A stretch of 64,000 bases of DNA, taken from Trametes villosa. Taxonomy: Eukaryota; Basidiomycota; Agaricomycetes; Polyporales; Polyporaceae. The notes below the pieces were generated by a model, which ran no database searches, was not told where the DNA came from, and saw nothing but the letters and a program-made list of their open reading frames with translations. Position 1 is the first letter of the stretch, and each line of letters starts with the position of its first letter. The translations under genes and the position numbers were made by a program. Where the stretch lies: assembly GCA_002964805.2 (NCBI GenBank), contig PUDQ02000015.1, forward strand, positions 124,001-188,000, given 5' to 3'. This document shows positions 22,780-36,333 of this stretch, piece by piece.

Positions 22780-25700
22780 GATGACCAGCGTCGAGGAGGA
22801 GATAGGCAGTGGGGCGAGGAGGGCGGACTAGGGAGGGAGGGTGCGATAGGATATAAGTACGCGGCGGCTATGATATAAGGAGACCGGGTGCGATGGGTTC
22901 GAGACTAAGGAGGGAACGGAGTCCGTCAAGACCGGGGACTAAGGCCCTTCTAGCGCCTTATGCGGGCGGACTCATATAGTAATCGGCTTCGACGCTGCCG
23001 CTGGTGTTGCCGCCACAACGCTTCCCGCTTCTCCTTACCTAATCTCCACCGCCCACCGGATTCAGCGCCTCCGCACATGGCACCCCGCGCGATCTCGCGC
23101 CGCCGATCCGTTTCACGCTAGCCACCCTCCAGCGTCCTCCGGCCGAGCACTCCTCCGGCATCGCAGCAGCACCCCGCTCTCCCGACAGTCCTCCAAGCCC
23201 GCCTGCGCACGGTGGGGGGGCTTCACGGCGGCCCCACGCTGGACAGCGGCCTGCTGCGCTCGGCACGCTGCCCAAATTGACTGCATTCCACGCCTGCGCC
23301 TTTCCAGAACGCGGGCTGCTTTCTCCCGACGACCAGCAAGTGCGCACGCTATCGAGGGATCTCATCATCCGCCCAGGGCGCCCGCCAGCTGAGCTCGGGT
23401 GTCACCTTGCGGCGCGCACGTTGCCGCGCCCGCACACGGGCCCACCGGACTTTCCCTCCCACGCGCCCCCGGCGTCGCGCGCGCCTTCCCCGCAATTGGG
23501 CCTTCGTCCCTGACCCCGAGCGCCCATAATGCTCCTGCACCGCACTCACTCCTCCTCCTCGCCCCGGAGGACCATGTGCACGCGAGGGTCTTATCGTGTG
23601 TAGCCCTCTATCCTCCATTGAATACCAGACAACGCTCACTGGCCTTTCGAAGCCGAGTAGAAGATGGTAGACCAGATATCACGAGCAGGAGCCCCTACGA
23701 AGGCCCCTCGAGCAGGGAAGCCATCAACATCATGATACAGCCTCTCACACCGTCTTGAGTCGGTGTCTGTACAACCTCTATGCCGCGGTATTGGTCTATC
23801 CGGATTGGGCTCAGCTGAGTCGACGTGACTTTGGTAGGTACGTAATGCCTATACCCGCCTCCTCACTGCCCGGACACCCGTCTCACATTTCGAGCTACGA
23901 ACCCCGATAACGCCTGGACGCGGTACAACCACTCCAACCCCCGAGGCCGGCCAGTCCCCCTATTGCGAATACAACACCGCGCGCCCGCTCAGCACAACAC
24001 AGACCGGGCAACACATCGCACCTCCTCGTACATCGTGGGCAAGGTTCGAGCCCCCAAGTCCGCTTTGACTTGGCCCCACTGGCCGAACGCCGCGCTAGCT
24101 GCCCTTTCGTCGACCGGCGCGGCACACGGCGGCGCATCCGCGCCCACGCTGTCTGCTTGCGCGGTCCGGCTTCGAATGCGCGGCACCGGGGGAGGCCGCA
24201 TGGCCGCGCGCGCCCACGCCTGCCAGACGGTCACGGGCGCGTGTCGCGGGACGCAGCGGCGCGTTTGTCAGGCGTGGCAGCTGATATGACGACGCGGCTT
24301 CGCTTCCCTGCCAGGCGTGCAGCGTAAATGCAGATGACCCGCAGCCGCTGCCGCGTCGTGCGCCGCGACTCGGAGCAGTCCTGCGGCGGCGGCGCAATAG
24401 CCATGGTGACGAAATCGGGTGCTTACTACTTGGCTCCCTCGTCTCCGAGTTTTGTGCGACATGAGCTCCCGGCATGTTGTAAGATCCCTGCAGGGGGTTT
24501 GTCATGTATGGTTATTTCCGAACACCGAGGACTGCTGTAGGGACCCACCTGCGTACACCTGCGTGGGTCGAAGATCCTGATCACTCTCGTAAAGTCCGCA
24601 ACCTTGAAATCCTGTGTGTAACATGTAAGAACTCGGTCAGCAATAGCACCGGAGGCATTTGCGTGTACGGCATACTAGCCGGCTGGACGACCATTTGCTG
24701 GCAGACATGCAAGCTAGTCCGTGTGCGGGCATATACCATCGCGCGCACGTTGATGTCGCCGCGCGGCATCTTTGCGTCTTTGACTACGAACCTCCTCAAA
24801 CGCTGCACCCTCCGCCGCAGCCGCCGGTATCCCCGAACTGAGCGCATCAACCCCGGCTGGATTGCAAATCTACCAAACCTGCCACGCAAAGCTGAGCGCG
24901 TTCGGGCGGGCTCGCGCTGGGCGCCCCAGAGTGAACGCCGCGTCGTTCGGGCGCGTCGTCAACGCGTCACGCACGTCCTGGACGTGAAGCTCCGAGCCCG
25001 GTGTCGCGCGGCGTGCTCTCAAGCTAGAAGCTATGGCCGCCCCGGCGTGCCCGCGGATATGCGGTCGCGGACGCGGACGCGCACGGACATACAGTGCGCC
25101 GCGCAACACGCGACCCTGCGTAGGGTCCGCAATTCAACTCGGATGAGCGACGATCCTGGGTACGCGCTCTTGCCGCAGTTGCACATTGCAACCCGGCGCA
25201 AGGAGGTGGGGGAAAGGGGGCAGCGAACGCCGGCGTGCACATCCATGTGGGCCTGGGCTCCGAGCTTTCGCCTCGCAGGGACGCAGGGGCGCGGCGGCGG
25301 GCTCGAATTGGCTCGCTTGCGGCGCGCACCGACGCGAGTTGCGACCCTTGTCCCGAAATAGGATCCCGCCGCCGCCGCATGCAGTACGGGCTGCGCAGGG
25401 AGGCGCGCCCGTCCGGATTGCTCGGCCCCGGGCCTCGTTGCGCGCGTACGAGGCCGCCTTCGCGACGCGCCGTCGCGTACGACGCGTCAAGCGACCCAAG
25501 CCCGCCGCGCGCTGGAGACAATTGACTCTTGAGCGGCGTCGTGCGCGCAGCGCTTGCGGCTTGCGTTGGGGGTTACAGCTTCCGCGCCGGCCCGTCCTGA
25601 CATAAGAAACGGCGTGTCGGGGAAATTGCCGCCACATAAGGCCGAGCCGGGCGGGAAGCGTTCGTGAGAGGCCAGGGTGGAACGCCCGAGTCGTCGCGGG

Positions 25701-27267
25701 ACGTACGGTTCCCTCACGGAATGTCGAACGTCGAACGTGCGCTCACCGAGGTCGGTGCGCCGTTGCGCGGCTCGACGGGTCGGCGGAGAAGCGTCTGGTT
25801 GTGTGCTAGAAGCAGCGACGCGTTCTACGACGCGTTCTGGCGCGTACGGCTAGGCGTCAACGCGACATGAGGCGAGCCTTGGTCCCGATGGTCGTCTGAG
25901 CTCCGGAGACCGGTCGGAGGGCGAGCATCGTACGACCGAACGTGAAGACAAGCCAAGCTAGACGAAGCCTTGTTCCGAACGCCAGTTGGGAACGTCCAAA
26001 AGCGACTCGCATGAGAAACCGTGGAAGAGAATCAAGAGACGACTGGCTCGGGAATCGCGAGCTGGAGTCGTTTGAGCAGTATGCGTCCTCTGAGGAGAGT
26101 AAGCAGTCGTAGGAGCGAGTTCCAGTTTTCGAGTCTACGCTGTACGGTCGTGAAGACCAACTTGAACAAGTGCGCGAACAGGCGCTTACCACTTTGCGAC
26201 CTCTTGCGGCATAGGCGCCCGTATGCGCCTCTATTACCTCTTCGAGAGGTTTTGATGCGCCCTCCCGACGCGCGTCTAAACGTTGCATTGCGGGCGTCTC
26301 CCGATTTGGCGACGCTCGCTGCGCGGTGCGGAGCCTTCGTCGTCGCCTGCTCTATACTCTCATCTTCTGTCTGCAGCTCTTGCCATCTTGTTACTGCATT
26401 CATCAAATTCTGAAGCTGGCGAATCTATCAACGCGCAGACCCTGTCGCACACTCCGACATCAGTCGGCCCGCTCGCTCGCTCTGGTGACCGCTGCTACTA
26501 CCATTCGCGCTCTCAGCTAGACTAGTTACTCCATCATTACGGCACTGAGACGCAAGAATTACGCTCCGACGTTTGAGAGGAAGCCTCCGTAACCTCTGGT
26601 CGCACACGGTGCGCTGGTACAATCAAACAATCTTTGGGCAGTCTTGGTGAGTGCCGCACTCGATCTTCTGCACCTGCTTCGCGCGATGGCAGTCCTATCA
26701 ATGATACACCCATATCTACCGCATTGCTATCTTGTCCTGCGCCTCATCGTTGGCAGTGGATTGCAGTCAGTAGCGCGTTTTCTAAATCTGCAATGAGGCG
26801 GCGCGGTACTAGGTGCAGAGCGCTCATGCGCGTCCGAGCAGTATAGCCTTGTACGTACTCTCTGTTGGAGGAGGCAGTCCTCTAAATGACAGATCTGAAT
26901 GAGCGGAGAAGAACACTGCTTTGCTTGTCCTTCCATATCCCTTGCCTCTTACCCGAGAACGTCTCCATTAGCATCCATCGGATTGTAACGGTTTGTGAAA
27001 GTGCTGCATTGCTGACTTACTGCACGCTTGTATAGACTCTTCAAGCTTCACGACATTCTAGATTGCCAGAGCAGGACGATATAACGACAGGAAGGTTCTC
27101 GCATTGTGGTGTAGTACGCTTCCTCGTGATGAATGGATTTGGGCCACTCATGACGGCCGGTTGACAGTCCCTAGTAGCCGTGTCTTGACCGCATTCATTT
27201 CCGTCCAAGCTGTGTAGACTCCACAGAGGAATCAGCCAATACCGACACTCGGCTACCACTTCACGTC
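22780..27267. other. Gene-poor stretch of 4.5 kb
   Basis: This lies between the divergent Bud6-like gene and the VPS9 gene. It is GC- and CpG-rich, with long open frames on both strands at 24.5-25.6 kb that lack recognisable domains. The part from about 26.4 kb to 27.27 kb has lower GC and is the promoter side of the VPS9 gene. I see no RNA gene or terminal repeat. Confidence 0.4.
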
Positions 27268-30200
27268 ATGTCCAGGCGCGATGCTCTCTTCCCCACAGGC
27301 TCGATCGGTCGCTCTGGGCTGAGCATCCAGCGCAACACCTCCCATGAAAGCCTGACTGCCCATCCTCTCCTTTCCCCGACCCCGGGGACCCCTCCATCGG
27401 CATCCACATCCTCCGCGACCGTCACCTCCACAACCGATGCCTCTGCGGCTTCCGCACCGGCGCCGCGGTACGTACCATACACCCCTAGACAACGGGGCGC
27501 CCCCTCCCCAGCGACGACGACCACAACGACGGGCGCATCCATGCAGCCCGCCGCGCCGCCGGATCGCGATGCAGCCAACAGGCTACAGCTGATGAACTTG
27601 AAGGCAGCGGCGCAGAAGGACGGGCTGGACGCCGCGAGCACAGGCTGGCTGATTCTGGAGAGGTTCGCGCTGGAGGCGGAGCGGCTCCCGGAGTGGAATG
27701 ACCTCTGGACGGCCGTCGTAGACGGCAAGGTCAGTCCTATATCGTCTCTTGAGAGAGCTGCTTGGCAAGCTCACGAATCGCCCGAACTGTGCCGCAGGCC
27801 ACGCTCCTGCTACCACGCGATCAACACCCGGCGAATGTGCCCATCACCCCGGAGTTCATCAAGGACCACGTCGCGTTCTGCGACGCAATCGCGGCATCCA
27901 ACACGACCAGTGTCACAACTCTATCAGGGCTTCGGGGATCAATCATAGAGTATGTGCTTGATGTTCTTGGTGCGCGCTCAGCAGGGGGTACTAATTGCCT
28001 CCTGGGTCTCCCGCGGCGCGTTCAGACATGTGTTGACTTTCCGCTCGACGCTATCGCCGACCTCCAAGCCGTTCCAGGCATTATTGAGCCCGTCCACACG
28101 GGCATCAGGGTATGCGGCCCTCGCGCCGCTCCCGCGACCGCTCTCGTCCTCCCCATCCCCCTCCCCAGTGCATGGCCACCACCCGCACCATTCAGTCAGA
28201 ACCGCCCATCCATACCCTTCCTTCGGAGTACACGCGCACGTCGCTAACCTCCCCCTTCCGCCCCGACCGGCCCCGCATCCGAAAGGTCCCCCATTACCTC
28301 CGCGACCCGGAGCGCGACCGGGCGTCTCCCCGCAGGCTGCTGCGAGCGCGAGTACTGGCGCTAGGCTTTCGAATCCTTTCGCGTCGCTCTTTGGCCGCGC
28401 GAATGTGAGCACGCCGACTCCCCCGGCCAGCCCGACGACGGGCCCTCTAGCGTTGCCAGCAGAGACCGCATCGACTTCCCCTGGGTTATCGACCTCACCT
28501 ACCTCCATCTCATCGATCCCTAGCAATGAGCACGCTACCCCTCACACCGTACCGGCGTACATCATCGGTGGGCGCATCCAGCGCGCGCAATCGCTGGGTG
28601 GGATCGCTAGTGCGCTGAAAGGGGAGCTGGAGGACGTTATGGCGGGCGAGGGTGTGCCACTATGGGCTAGGGAGAAGGTCATTGACTGGTCACATTGGCT
28701 CGCGCCGGTCGTCCCGGGAAAGCCTGCGCCTGTGGTAGGCACAAGACGTGTTAGCGGCCTCGGCCCTACCGCTAGCCCCGGGCGGAAGGCGTCGGAGAAC
28801 CAGACGTGGGAGATCGCGGGCGATTTGACCGCTGCTGTGGTTGAGGGCGGCACCGAGGAAGTCGCCCGGAGGATCCAGGAGTTCTGGTACGAGCTGGAGG
28901 AAGAGGTCGGCAAGCGGTGGGCGGAGGACGTCGCGCGAGAGAGCCAGAAGGGGCGGCGGTGGCGCAGGCATGCGAAGACCGGAAGTGGGAGCGAACCGGA
29001 GAGCGAGCGAGACAAGGACGAGAAGGATACGGTGGCCGGCGAGCAACAGGAGAAGGAGGGTAATACCGACGAAGAGCGGGATAGCCCGAAGACACTGCAC
29101 GTGAACCGGGTCATGGAGGTTGTGGAGAGAGCTATTTGCTCGCTTTTTTATGACAGGTTGGTGCATCGAGCTACCTTCCGTCATGGGCCTCCTACTGATG
29201 AGTCCTTTGACAGGCTCTTCCTACCACCTGGTTCGGACGATGTGTCTCATGACGAGGCATTATCCAGTCGTATCGCAGCAGTCAACCTGCTCGACCTCGG
29301 ACTGGGCCACCTTGGCGTCGAGGTTGGGCGGGCTACACGGGAGGTTAACGCACTGGTCAAGGCTTGCGGACAGAGTAAGCCACTCATGTTATCGGCACGA
29401 TGCCGCACATATTCACAAGCGCTTCTCCAACAGCTCTAATGCAGCTTGACTCTGTATGCCGCTCCCCGGCCGACAAGGCGGCGGTTTTAGTATCGGTGCA
29501 CAAGATCCTTGTCGGTAAGCGCATACGTGCAAGCTGTCTCTATTTTAGTGACGTACTCTCCTGTCAGATGGCCTCTCGAAACTCCCCCCTTTGCATCTCA
29601 GGGCCGAAGACGAGATGGCGGACGAGAAGACCCCGATGGCCAGCTCGTTCGGGCGCCACAGCGGACCAGAGGATGAAGCGTCAGACAGAGCCGTCTCACC
29701 TCCACCTACCGTCGTCGTTTCACCCGACAGCGAGACCCCAGAGGCTGAGCTACGACCCATGAGCGTCAGGGACCGCCCAGGGATGCTCACTCCTGACGAT
29801 GCCTCTGCCAACTCCGACTCGATACGAACGCCGTCCCCCATCCTCACTGTCTCTCCGCCGCCCGAGACACCCTCGCGCCCATTGTCGCCCGTCACGACGC
29901 CAACCCCTGTGTCCGGCGACATCATCCTCCCGCTGATGATATTCGCGGTGGTGAAAGCGAACCCCCCTCACCTCGTCTCGCACCTGCTCTTCACGCAGCG
30001 CTTCAGGCGCGAGCGCGCCGCCGGGGGCGAGGAGGGCTACTGTCTGATCAACCTCATGGCCGTTGCCGAGTTCCTGGAGAACGTCGACCTCGCCGCGCTG
30101 GGCCTGGGAGAAAGCGAGAAGATGGTGATTAGGTGCGTAGACGCCGCCGCTCACGGATGCGGGCACTCGCTTGCCTCCTTGCTGTGCTGCTTCGTTTCCA

Positions 30201-31303
30201 TCGTTATTCGTGGACGCTCGCGTGGCGGGGGCCAGGCCTCGCTCCGTCCACGACTTTCCTGCCCCCGTTTTCTCCTCCATACCACGTTCACGAGTGCTAA
30301 TGACCGCCGCCGACAGCACCGCCGAGCTCTCGCCCATCCCCATCAACCGCACTGGCTCGGAATCGGGCTCTCCGCGCGTGCCGCAGGCCAGCCTGCGCGG
30401 GCGCGTCGAGCAGCAAGTAGACGCGCTCGCCGGCTCCGCGAACAAGGTGCTCACGGGCGTCGTCGACACCTCCTTCGGCGTCCTGCGCTCGCTCCTCCCC
30501 GGGCAGACGTCGGACACGAACCCGGAGAGCGTCGCGACGCCGCCGATCGACGCGGACCAGGGCGCGGCGCCGTGGAACATCGCGCAGCCGCGCTTTGGCC
30601 TCCTGCGGCGCGACACGCACTTCTCGATCGCGAGCATCGCAGCGTCGCTCCCCGGGCGCTCGAAGTCCATGCCGACCGAGGAGGCGGGGCAGCAGATGGT
30701 GGACGTGCCGTCGCGCCCGGGCTCGGTCCGCTCGATGCTGCCGGAGGACGGGACGCCGTCGGAGACGTCGGACGAGGAGGACGAAGATGATGAGGAAGAG
30801 GACGACGAGGAAGAGGAGGGGCACGATACCAGGAGCATCCGGAGCTTCGAGAGCATGATGAGCCAGCGTAGCAGGCAGGCGCGGAAGCGGAAGGCTGCGT
30901 CTGCGAGCGGTCGAAAAACGCTTGCAGATCGTCTGGCGAGCGTTCCTGGGCTGTCGCGGCTGTCTCAGTCGGGACCCGGTGACCCGTCCAAGGTCCGTAC
31001 ACGATAACTAGTAAATCTAGGCGATATCTAACAGAGGTGTAGCAAATGTCTCCAACAGGCTCCCGCCGTTCTTCGCTAATGGTCCCTCCACACGTAGCGA
31101 GCGGATCCAAGCATGTCGAGTCGCCATCACCCACATCATCGCGGCCACAGTCTCCTATAGCCATCCGGATAGCGCCCCCTAACAGCCGTTTCCTACACTG
31201 CACCGAGGACGACATCAAGGTATCCGAAGTCGGAGAGCTCCTGAAGGAATATAAACGACTCGTGGAAGCTGTAAGAGCTGTGGGTGGGTTCCAGGAAGAA
31301 TAG
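27268..31303 (+). CDS. VPS9-domain Rab5-type guanine nucleotide exchange factor
   Basis: Seven exons fit in phase: 27268-27729, 27798-27949, 28026-29374, 29434-29514, 29568-30132, 30317-30978 and 31059-31303, giving 1171 residues. The VPS9 signature is split over exons 3-5. It runs from WEIAGDLTA...NRVMEVVERAICSLFYDRL through LLDLGLGHLGVE to the hallmark block DIILPLMIFAVVKANPPHLV, then EGYCLINLMAVAEFLENVDL. VPS9 domains load GTP on Rab5/Vps21 GTPases and drive endosome fusion and vacuolar sorting. The N-terminal part is Ser/Thr/Pro-rich. The long C-terminal tail has a strongly acidic run (about 25 Asp/Glu) at 30767-30822. The donor of exon 6 (G|GTGACC at 30979) was chosen because it is the only one keeping phase with exon 7 and is the weakest junction. 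Confidence 0.88.
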
Positions 31304-33035
31304 CGGCTTGTGCTACGAGTTGGACGGTGCGGTGTGCTTTCCTCGAGTCTCCGATTGTCCCCGGATAGCGCACATGATGGATGTACATAGTGGAACGAGT
31401 AGTGAGCATGGAAGGTCAAAGATCGACAATGATATCGGAACGTAATATGCGACATACCGGTATTGCGGGCGCCTACTTGAAGGAACGAGTCATGCGGAGT
31501 GCGTGCATGCAATCTGGCGCGAGCATCCAGAGTAAAGCAGCGGCAGGTGAGTGGTGTGCACGGGCGAGCCGCGTTGGACGCCACAGAAAACGATTGAGCA
31601 AGGGAGGGATTGCCGGGGAAGGTGGACGGATGGCCGGCCTCGAGGATGGGCACGGGACGCGAGAGTCCTGGCGACAGCCGGAAGCGCTGGGTTCTCTGCT
31701 TGCTTGTCTTGCAGGACGGGGGACAATGGTCAGATGCAGCGGGCAACGGTACGGACGGGAAATAACTTACTCATTGAAGGTGAAGATGTACTTCATCGTG
31801 CTCTGGAACACGTCTTCGTCGATAGCGTGGGATCGGTGAGCGACGGGGCCTCCGAGTCTGGTAGGGAATTGATTACTACAATGTTCGTGTGAGCACCCGG
31901 TATGACGGGTACCGCAGAGCAGACTTACCACAGGGCTGGTTGATTTCCTCAATAACTCCGAGAAGAACAGCTTCTGAGCGAGGTTCGACTCAGTCCCCGC
32001 GGCTCTTCACGTCTGGCGAGTGTTCCCGGAGGTGTTTTCTCTTGCTCATGAGTACTGCGCACCACGTGCTGTAGTGTGCACCGACCGATTTATGAAAGGG
32101 CTAGAGAGAAGGGGGGTGGGATCATCGCGCGACGGCTTCTCCGACGGGTTCAACCCGTTAAATTGGCTATGTGTGCCGCTGGGAGCCCATGCACCGCCGC
32201 AACGCTGTCAGATCTTGGGGTAGAGAAGGCATCTACGCGACAAGAAAATATGCGGCAGGCAGATCCATGCAGCGCAGCAAAATGATACATGCCGAACCAG
32301 TGATAATTGACACGTTTGCCCGATAGCGAGACAATGACGCCAGGAGCCAAGGGCAGCGATACGAGCGGTGGCTTGAGCCCCAAGCTCACGCTACGCGGCC
32401 ATCGTCTAGCAGATCGTAATATGGTGGCCGAAGCTGGTCTGCGAATCATCGAGGGCAGAACTAGCGGTGCGTCGGTGCGAGAGAGCCGCGTACAGAGCCT
32501 GGCGAGCGCTAGCGAGCGTACCAACGTCGGGCGGTGGCAGTGTTACGGGGACCGGCGATTGGCCAGGACAGCCGGCGTCTGTCCCCTGGCACGCTGTACG
32601 GTCACTACCGCCGTCCGAGTACTGAGTACAGTCGCCCTGGGAGGCTTCGAACGCTCACCCGGGCCAAGGCCTCCATCTTCACAGGTTCTACACACTCTTC
32701 GCGTGCTAGCGCTTGTCTCTCTGGATCCGGAGGTCCAAATCACCGAGGCATGCTATGGGCGGCCTAGTACTCTCTGAATAGGACTCGGACAGACGGCCCA
32801 CGCATCGGATCTTCTTGTCCTCATATCCCACGGTTGCCTCATCATATATCATATGGAAGCTCATACCCCAGCCTTCGCAGGACCAGACGCCTGAAGGCCC
32901 CCGGGCGCATGTTAACCCAACATCCCAAGACCACTGCGTCCCCTCTGCTTTCCTCATTTCCTCATCGAATCTCCCGCTTCCACCTCTCGCTATCTCTTTC
33001 CTCGGTTCGCTCACGAATAACGAGGTGTCTCCGCA
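31304..33035. other. Intergenic stretch of 1.7 kb
   Basis: 3' flank of the VPS9 gene and 5' flank of the MLKL-like gene. No open frame shows a domain, splice chain or similarity to other parts of the window. Confidence 0.45.
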
Positions 33036-36000
33036 ATGGCATCTCTGGAGCACCTCTTGATGCTCTTGCGGTTTGCAAACACTGTATCAGCCGAAATCCC
33101 CGTTCCTGGACTTAGCGTTGCACTCGAGCTTGTGCTCAACATTGCCGAGAAGGCCAAGGTATGTGCACTAATAGCTCTTACGCATTCCATGCCTCGAAGC
33201 AGCATTTAAAACAGGAAATCAAAGACACTCGGGATGGCTGCCGATCGCTCGCAGAACGAGCCGCCCGATTCACTCTTGGAATTTATGATCAATTGGAACG
33301 GGACGATAGCATCACCCAGGCAATCACGACAAAGGAGCGCGTTGATAAGTTTCTCGGGTAAGCGCCTACCTTTCCTGCGCTTTCCCATTTTTGACGGTCG
33401 ATCCTACGATGCGTAGGATATTACGCGACATCGAGAATCTCATGAAACGTCGTCGCAAGATGCGATTCTTGAGTTTCCTGCGTCGGCACGAGCACATCGG
33501 CGCGGAGGTTGAGAAGCTCGCCATTCAACTTGAAGACGCGATCAAGTTGTTTGGGGTAATATTTCCGGTCGTGTACGCCGTGTCATCGATCCGAGTCGAC
33601 TCACCACGGATTATTGCCCAGGTGCAGGCCGCAATAAACACCGAGCAGACTATGGAGGCGATGTTCGTTCGCCTCCTCGAGCACGTTGAGAACTCTGCTC
33701 GTGTCGGGGACACACTCATCGGGGAGGTGAGGGGGATTCGGACCAGCGTCTTCGGTTTGGCACAGCGCCTCGATGGTAGTGCGACATTCGACGGCACTGT
33801 AAGTGACTCCTGCATGCACCTCATTGTCTTAAGCTGATATGAGAATATCCAGTTTCGACTGTTCGCTCAAGAGAACCTCCACTTCGTGGAACCTGTCGGT
33901 GTGGTGGCGACGAGGCTCGCCCCGGTGACCCGAATATATCGCAACCCCGGGCCGACCAATCAAGTGGACGTGCAGCGGCGACCACGACGCGTTACCCGCC
34001 ACCGCGCAGTCGTGGAAGCTGCTGGTGATCTGTCGGGTACGCGGGTCATCGTGCACATGTACCCTCGCCAAGACGATCGGCGGTTCGTGGAGGCTATCCA
34101 GCTCGCCCGGCAAGCCCAGTGAGAACAGGGGTCTTTCTTCTCTGGGTAACTCTGGGGCTGACATGCCCAGGGATTCGTACCTTCTGAGGGTGTTGGGATA
34201 CTCCCGTCCGGGAAGAGATCCGGGTGTAGCTTCGTTCATCGTCACCGAAGGTGCGCCCAGAGTGTTCACGACCCGGTCATCAGTAGTACTATCGTCTGAG
34301 TTTTCCGGATACAGATTACACCCCCGCAATGGTCTACCTCATCTCATTACCAGGAATCGACAAGCTCCGGCTGCAGTTGCAGATGGTGCATGTCGTTCAC
34401 ATAGTATCAGCGTGAAGTCAGCTTATTCGTCCCATTCAGGCGGCAGATATCTGTGTATGCAACTTCACTTGAGCCACCGTTCTCACAATAACGAACGCTT
34501 GCCCGGGTACTTCGCAGATGGCTGTTGAATACCTGGAAATGCACAACCTAAGTCACTTGCTGAAATTGGAAGAAGTCTTCTGGGTAAGTTGATTGCCAAA
34601 AAAATCCGCTGGATTCCGCTCAGGCGCGACTTGACCAATCATTCGTCTCAGGATAAATTTGATCGAAACTACGTTCTTACATCAGGCGAGATGGTGCTTG
34701 ATCACCGACATGACGGCCGCGTCAAGTGGGTTGGAGCCCCCCGAACCGGTGATTCGGACTTGCACGCAGATGAGGTGGGTTGCTGACTCTCCTGCATATG
34801 CACCAACTCTCACCATGGATGTGCGTAGGCCGTGTTGAGGGTGGCCGCTGACCGGGAAGATTTAGTGAAAGACTATCCACTCGGTACAGTCCCGCCCACG
34901 AACTCTACACGCGCCTACTGACCTTCTGTCTAGATTCTCGCACAGTTATTCATGCCGCAAGTCCACACGTCGTAGCACGCATTTGGCTATCTTGGTTTCT
35001 ATTTCCAAGTGCGCTAGGCACCACTTTGCTTGGCTCGGGTTGCCTTCAAGGATGCCCCGTTTGGGAAATCACTAGTCGTCCATCTCGCCATGCGCTCGGA
35101 GTATGGCTGGGACGAAGAAAGGGTGCCGATGGTTGGGTAACACTGACTGCACGAGCTTCCGGGCTCGGAATCGCAATAGGGAGGTACACGAACACACGTC
35201 CGGTTTCAGTCCCATGGCAAGGCCCGGGTAGTCGCCCGTCACATGGATCGGCGGAGTTCCAGGCTGCAAACTTGACAGATGAGGGCGGAGAATACCTGCT
35301 GCACGAGAAGATATCCAAGTCTGAGTGGGTGAATGTCCCTGACGGAGACCTTGGCGAGATGCGCGTCAATATCACGCTAGGTTATAGTGGGGTAAGGTGG
35401 AAAAGGCGAGCGTGATATTTATATTCCACATAGTCGGATCAGTAGCGACTAATTTCTGAACTCTCTTGCGCAGATATCAGTTCTCCTGCGTCCCTGTGGG
35501 CACAACCCTTCTCTTTGAGCAACAGCTATTTGTGCAAGGTCACCCCGACAACGTGTCGAGACTGGTCCATTCGGCGCCAGACCTCTCCCTAGTTTGGAAT
35601 GTGATTGGTCTTGGTACGCCTGTTTTTCAGCCAGAATTTCTTCCGATGCGATGATTACAACTCTGTAGTTACGGAGCGAAAGTACTACACAGAGACCACC
35701 GCATCCATGACCTCCCCACACGTTGTGGGCCAAGTCCCGCCCCCCTTATGGTTCTTTCTCTACGACGATCATGGCGACAGCGCGACTCAGGACCCATCTA
35801 TTCCATACGGCTTCTGGTCATTGGAGAAGGACCCCACGTCCATTCCGGACGACGTCGTCTTCGACCCGACACCGCGGCTTGAACATATAGAAACTGGCTG
35901 CGCAGTTCCCCTGTTGACATGGTCACAGACGCTTGGAGATCTCACGTTCATCACACAAACAAAGTGCACGCCGGCTTCGCTTCATCATGCTACTTCGAGG

Positions 36001-36333
36001 ACTGCACTGATACCGCATACTCGTTACAGGATGTGCAGTTTATTCAGGGAGATGGGTGAGGACGATCTGCTCGCTGTCAAGATACTCCAGCAACACCTTG
36101 CAGCTCCCTGCAATGCTAGGTATGAGAGTTACTGGCAAGGCTATGCGACGTCTGACCCTAACTGCAATAGTAGCCGGGGAAGCTCTGCAGAGGAATCGAG
36201 CGACGACGGATGTGCAGCCATCGGGCCGTGGACGGACAAAGAAGGCGAAGATCAATCGGATTCAGAGTACTTCGATGCCGTCGAGTACCGTGGCGAGCAA
36301 GAGGGCGTTTTGGAGAACGGGCATTCTGCTTGA
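33036..36333 (+). CDS. Protein with MLKL/HeLo-like N-terminal helical domain and divergent C-terminal region
   Basis: The start is ATG 33036. First exons: 33036-33158, 33215-33357, 33417-33548, 33615-33798, 33853-34118 and 34171 onward. At 33549-33614 a 66-nt segment flanked by GT and AG keeps the frame and is probably an intron. The first 160 residues resemble the four-helix N-terminal domain of MLKL and fungal HeLo-type proteins: ANTVSAEIPVPGLSVALELV, then GCRSLAERAARFTLGIYDQL. A part resembling a strand-rich or degenerate kinase-like region follows (VVEAAGDLSG..VIVHMYPRQDDRRFVEAIQLARQ, then LLRVLGYSRPG..FIVTEGAPRV). Later short exons read AVEYLEMHNLSHLLKLEEVFW and DKFDRNYVLTSGEMVLDH. The last exon begins near 35640, contains WFFLYDDHGD and PYGFWSLEKDPTSIPDD, and ends in an acidic tail. 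No kinase catalytic residues are visible. Internal exon borders between 34.3 and 35.6 kb are only approximate. Confidence 0.65.

Noticed and set aside
24504..25361. Plus-strand open frame of 285 codons
   Set aside because: Rich in Arg, Thr and Ala with no domain; long frames are open on both strands here, which is typical of GC-rich non-coding DNA.
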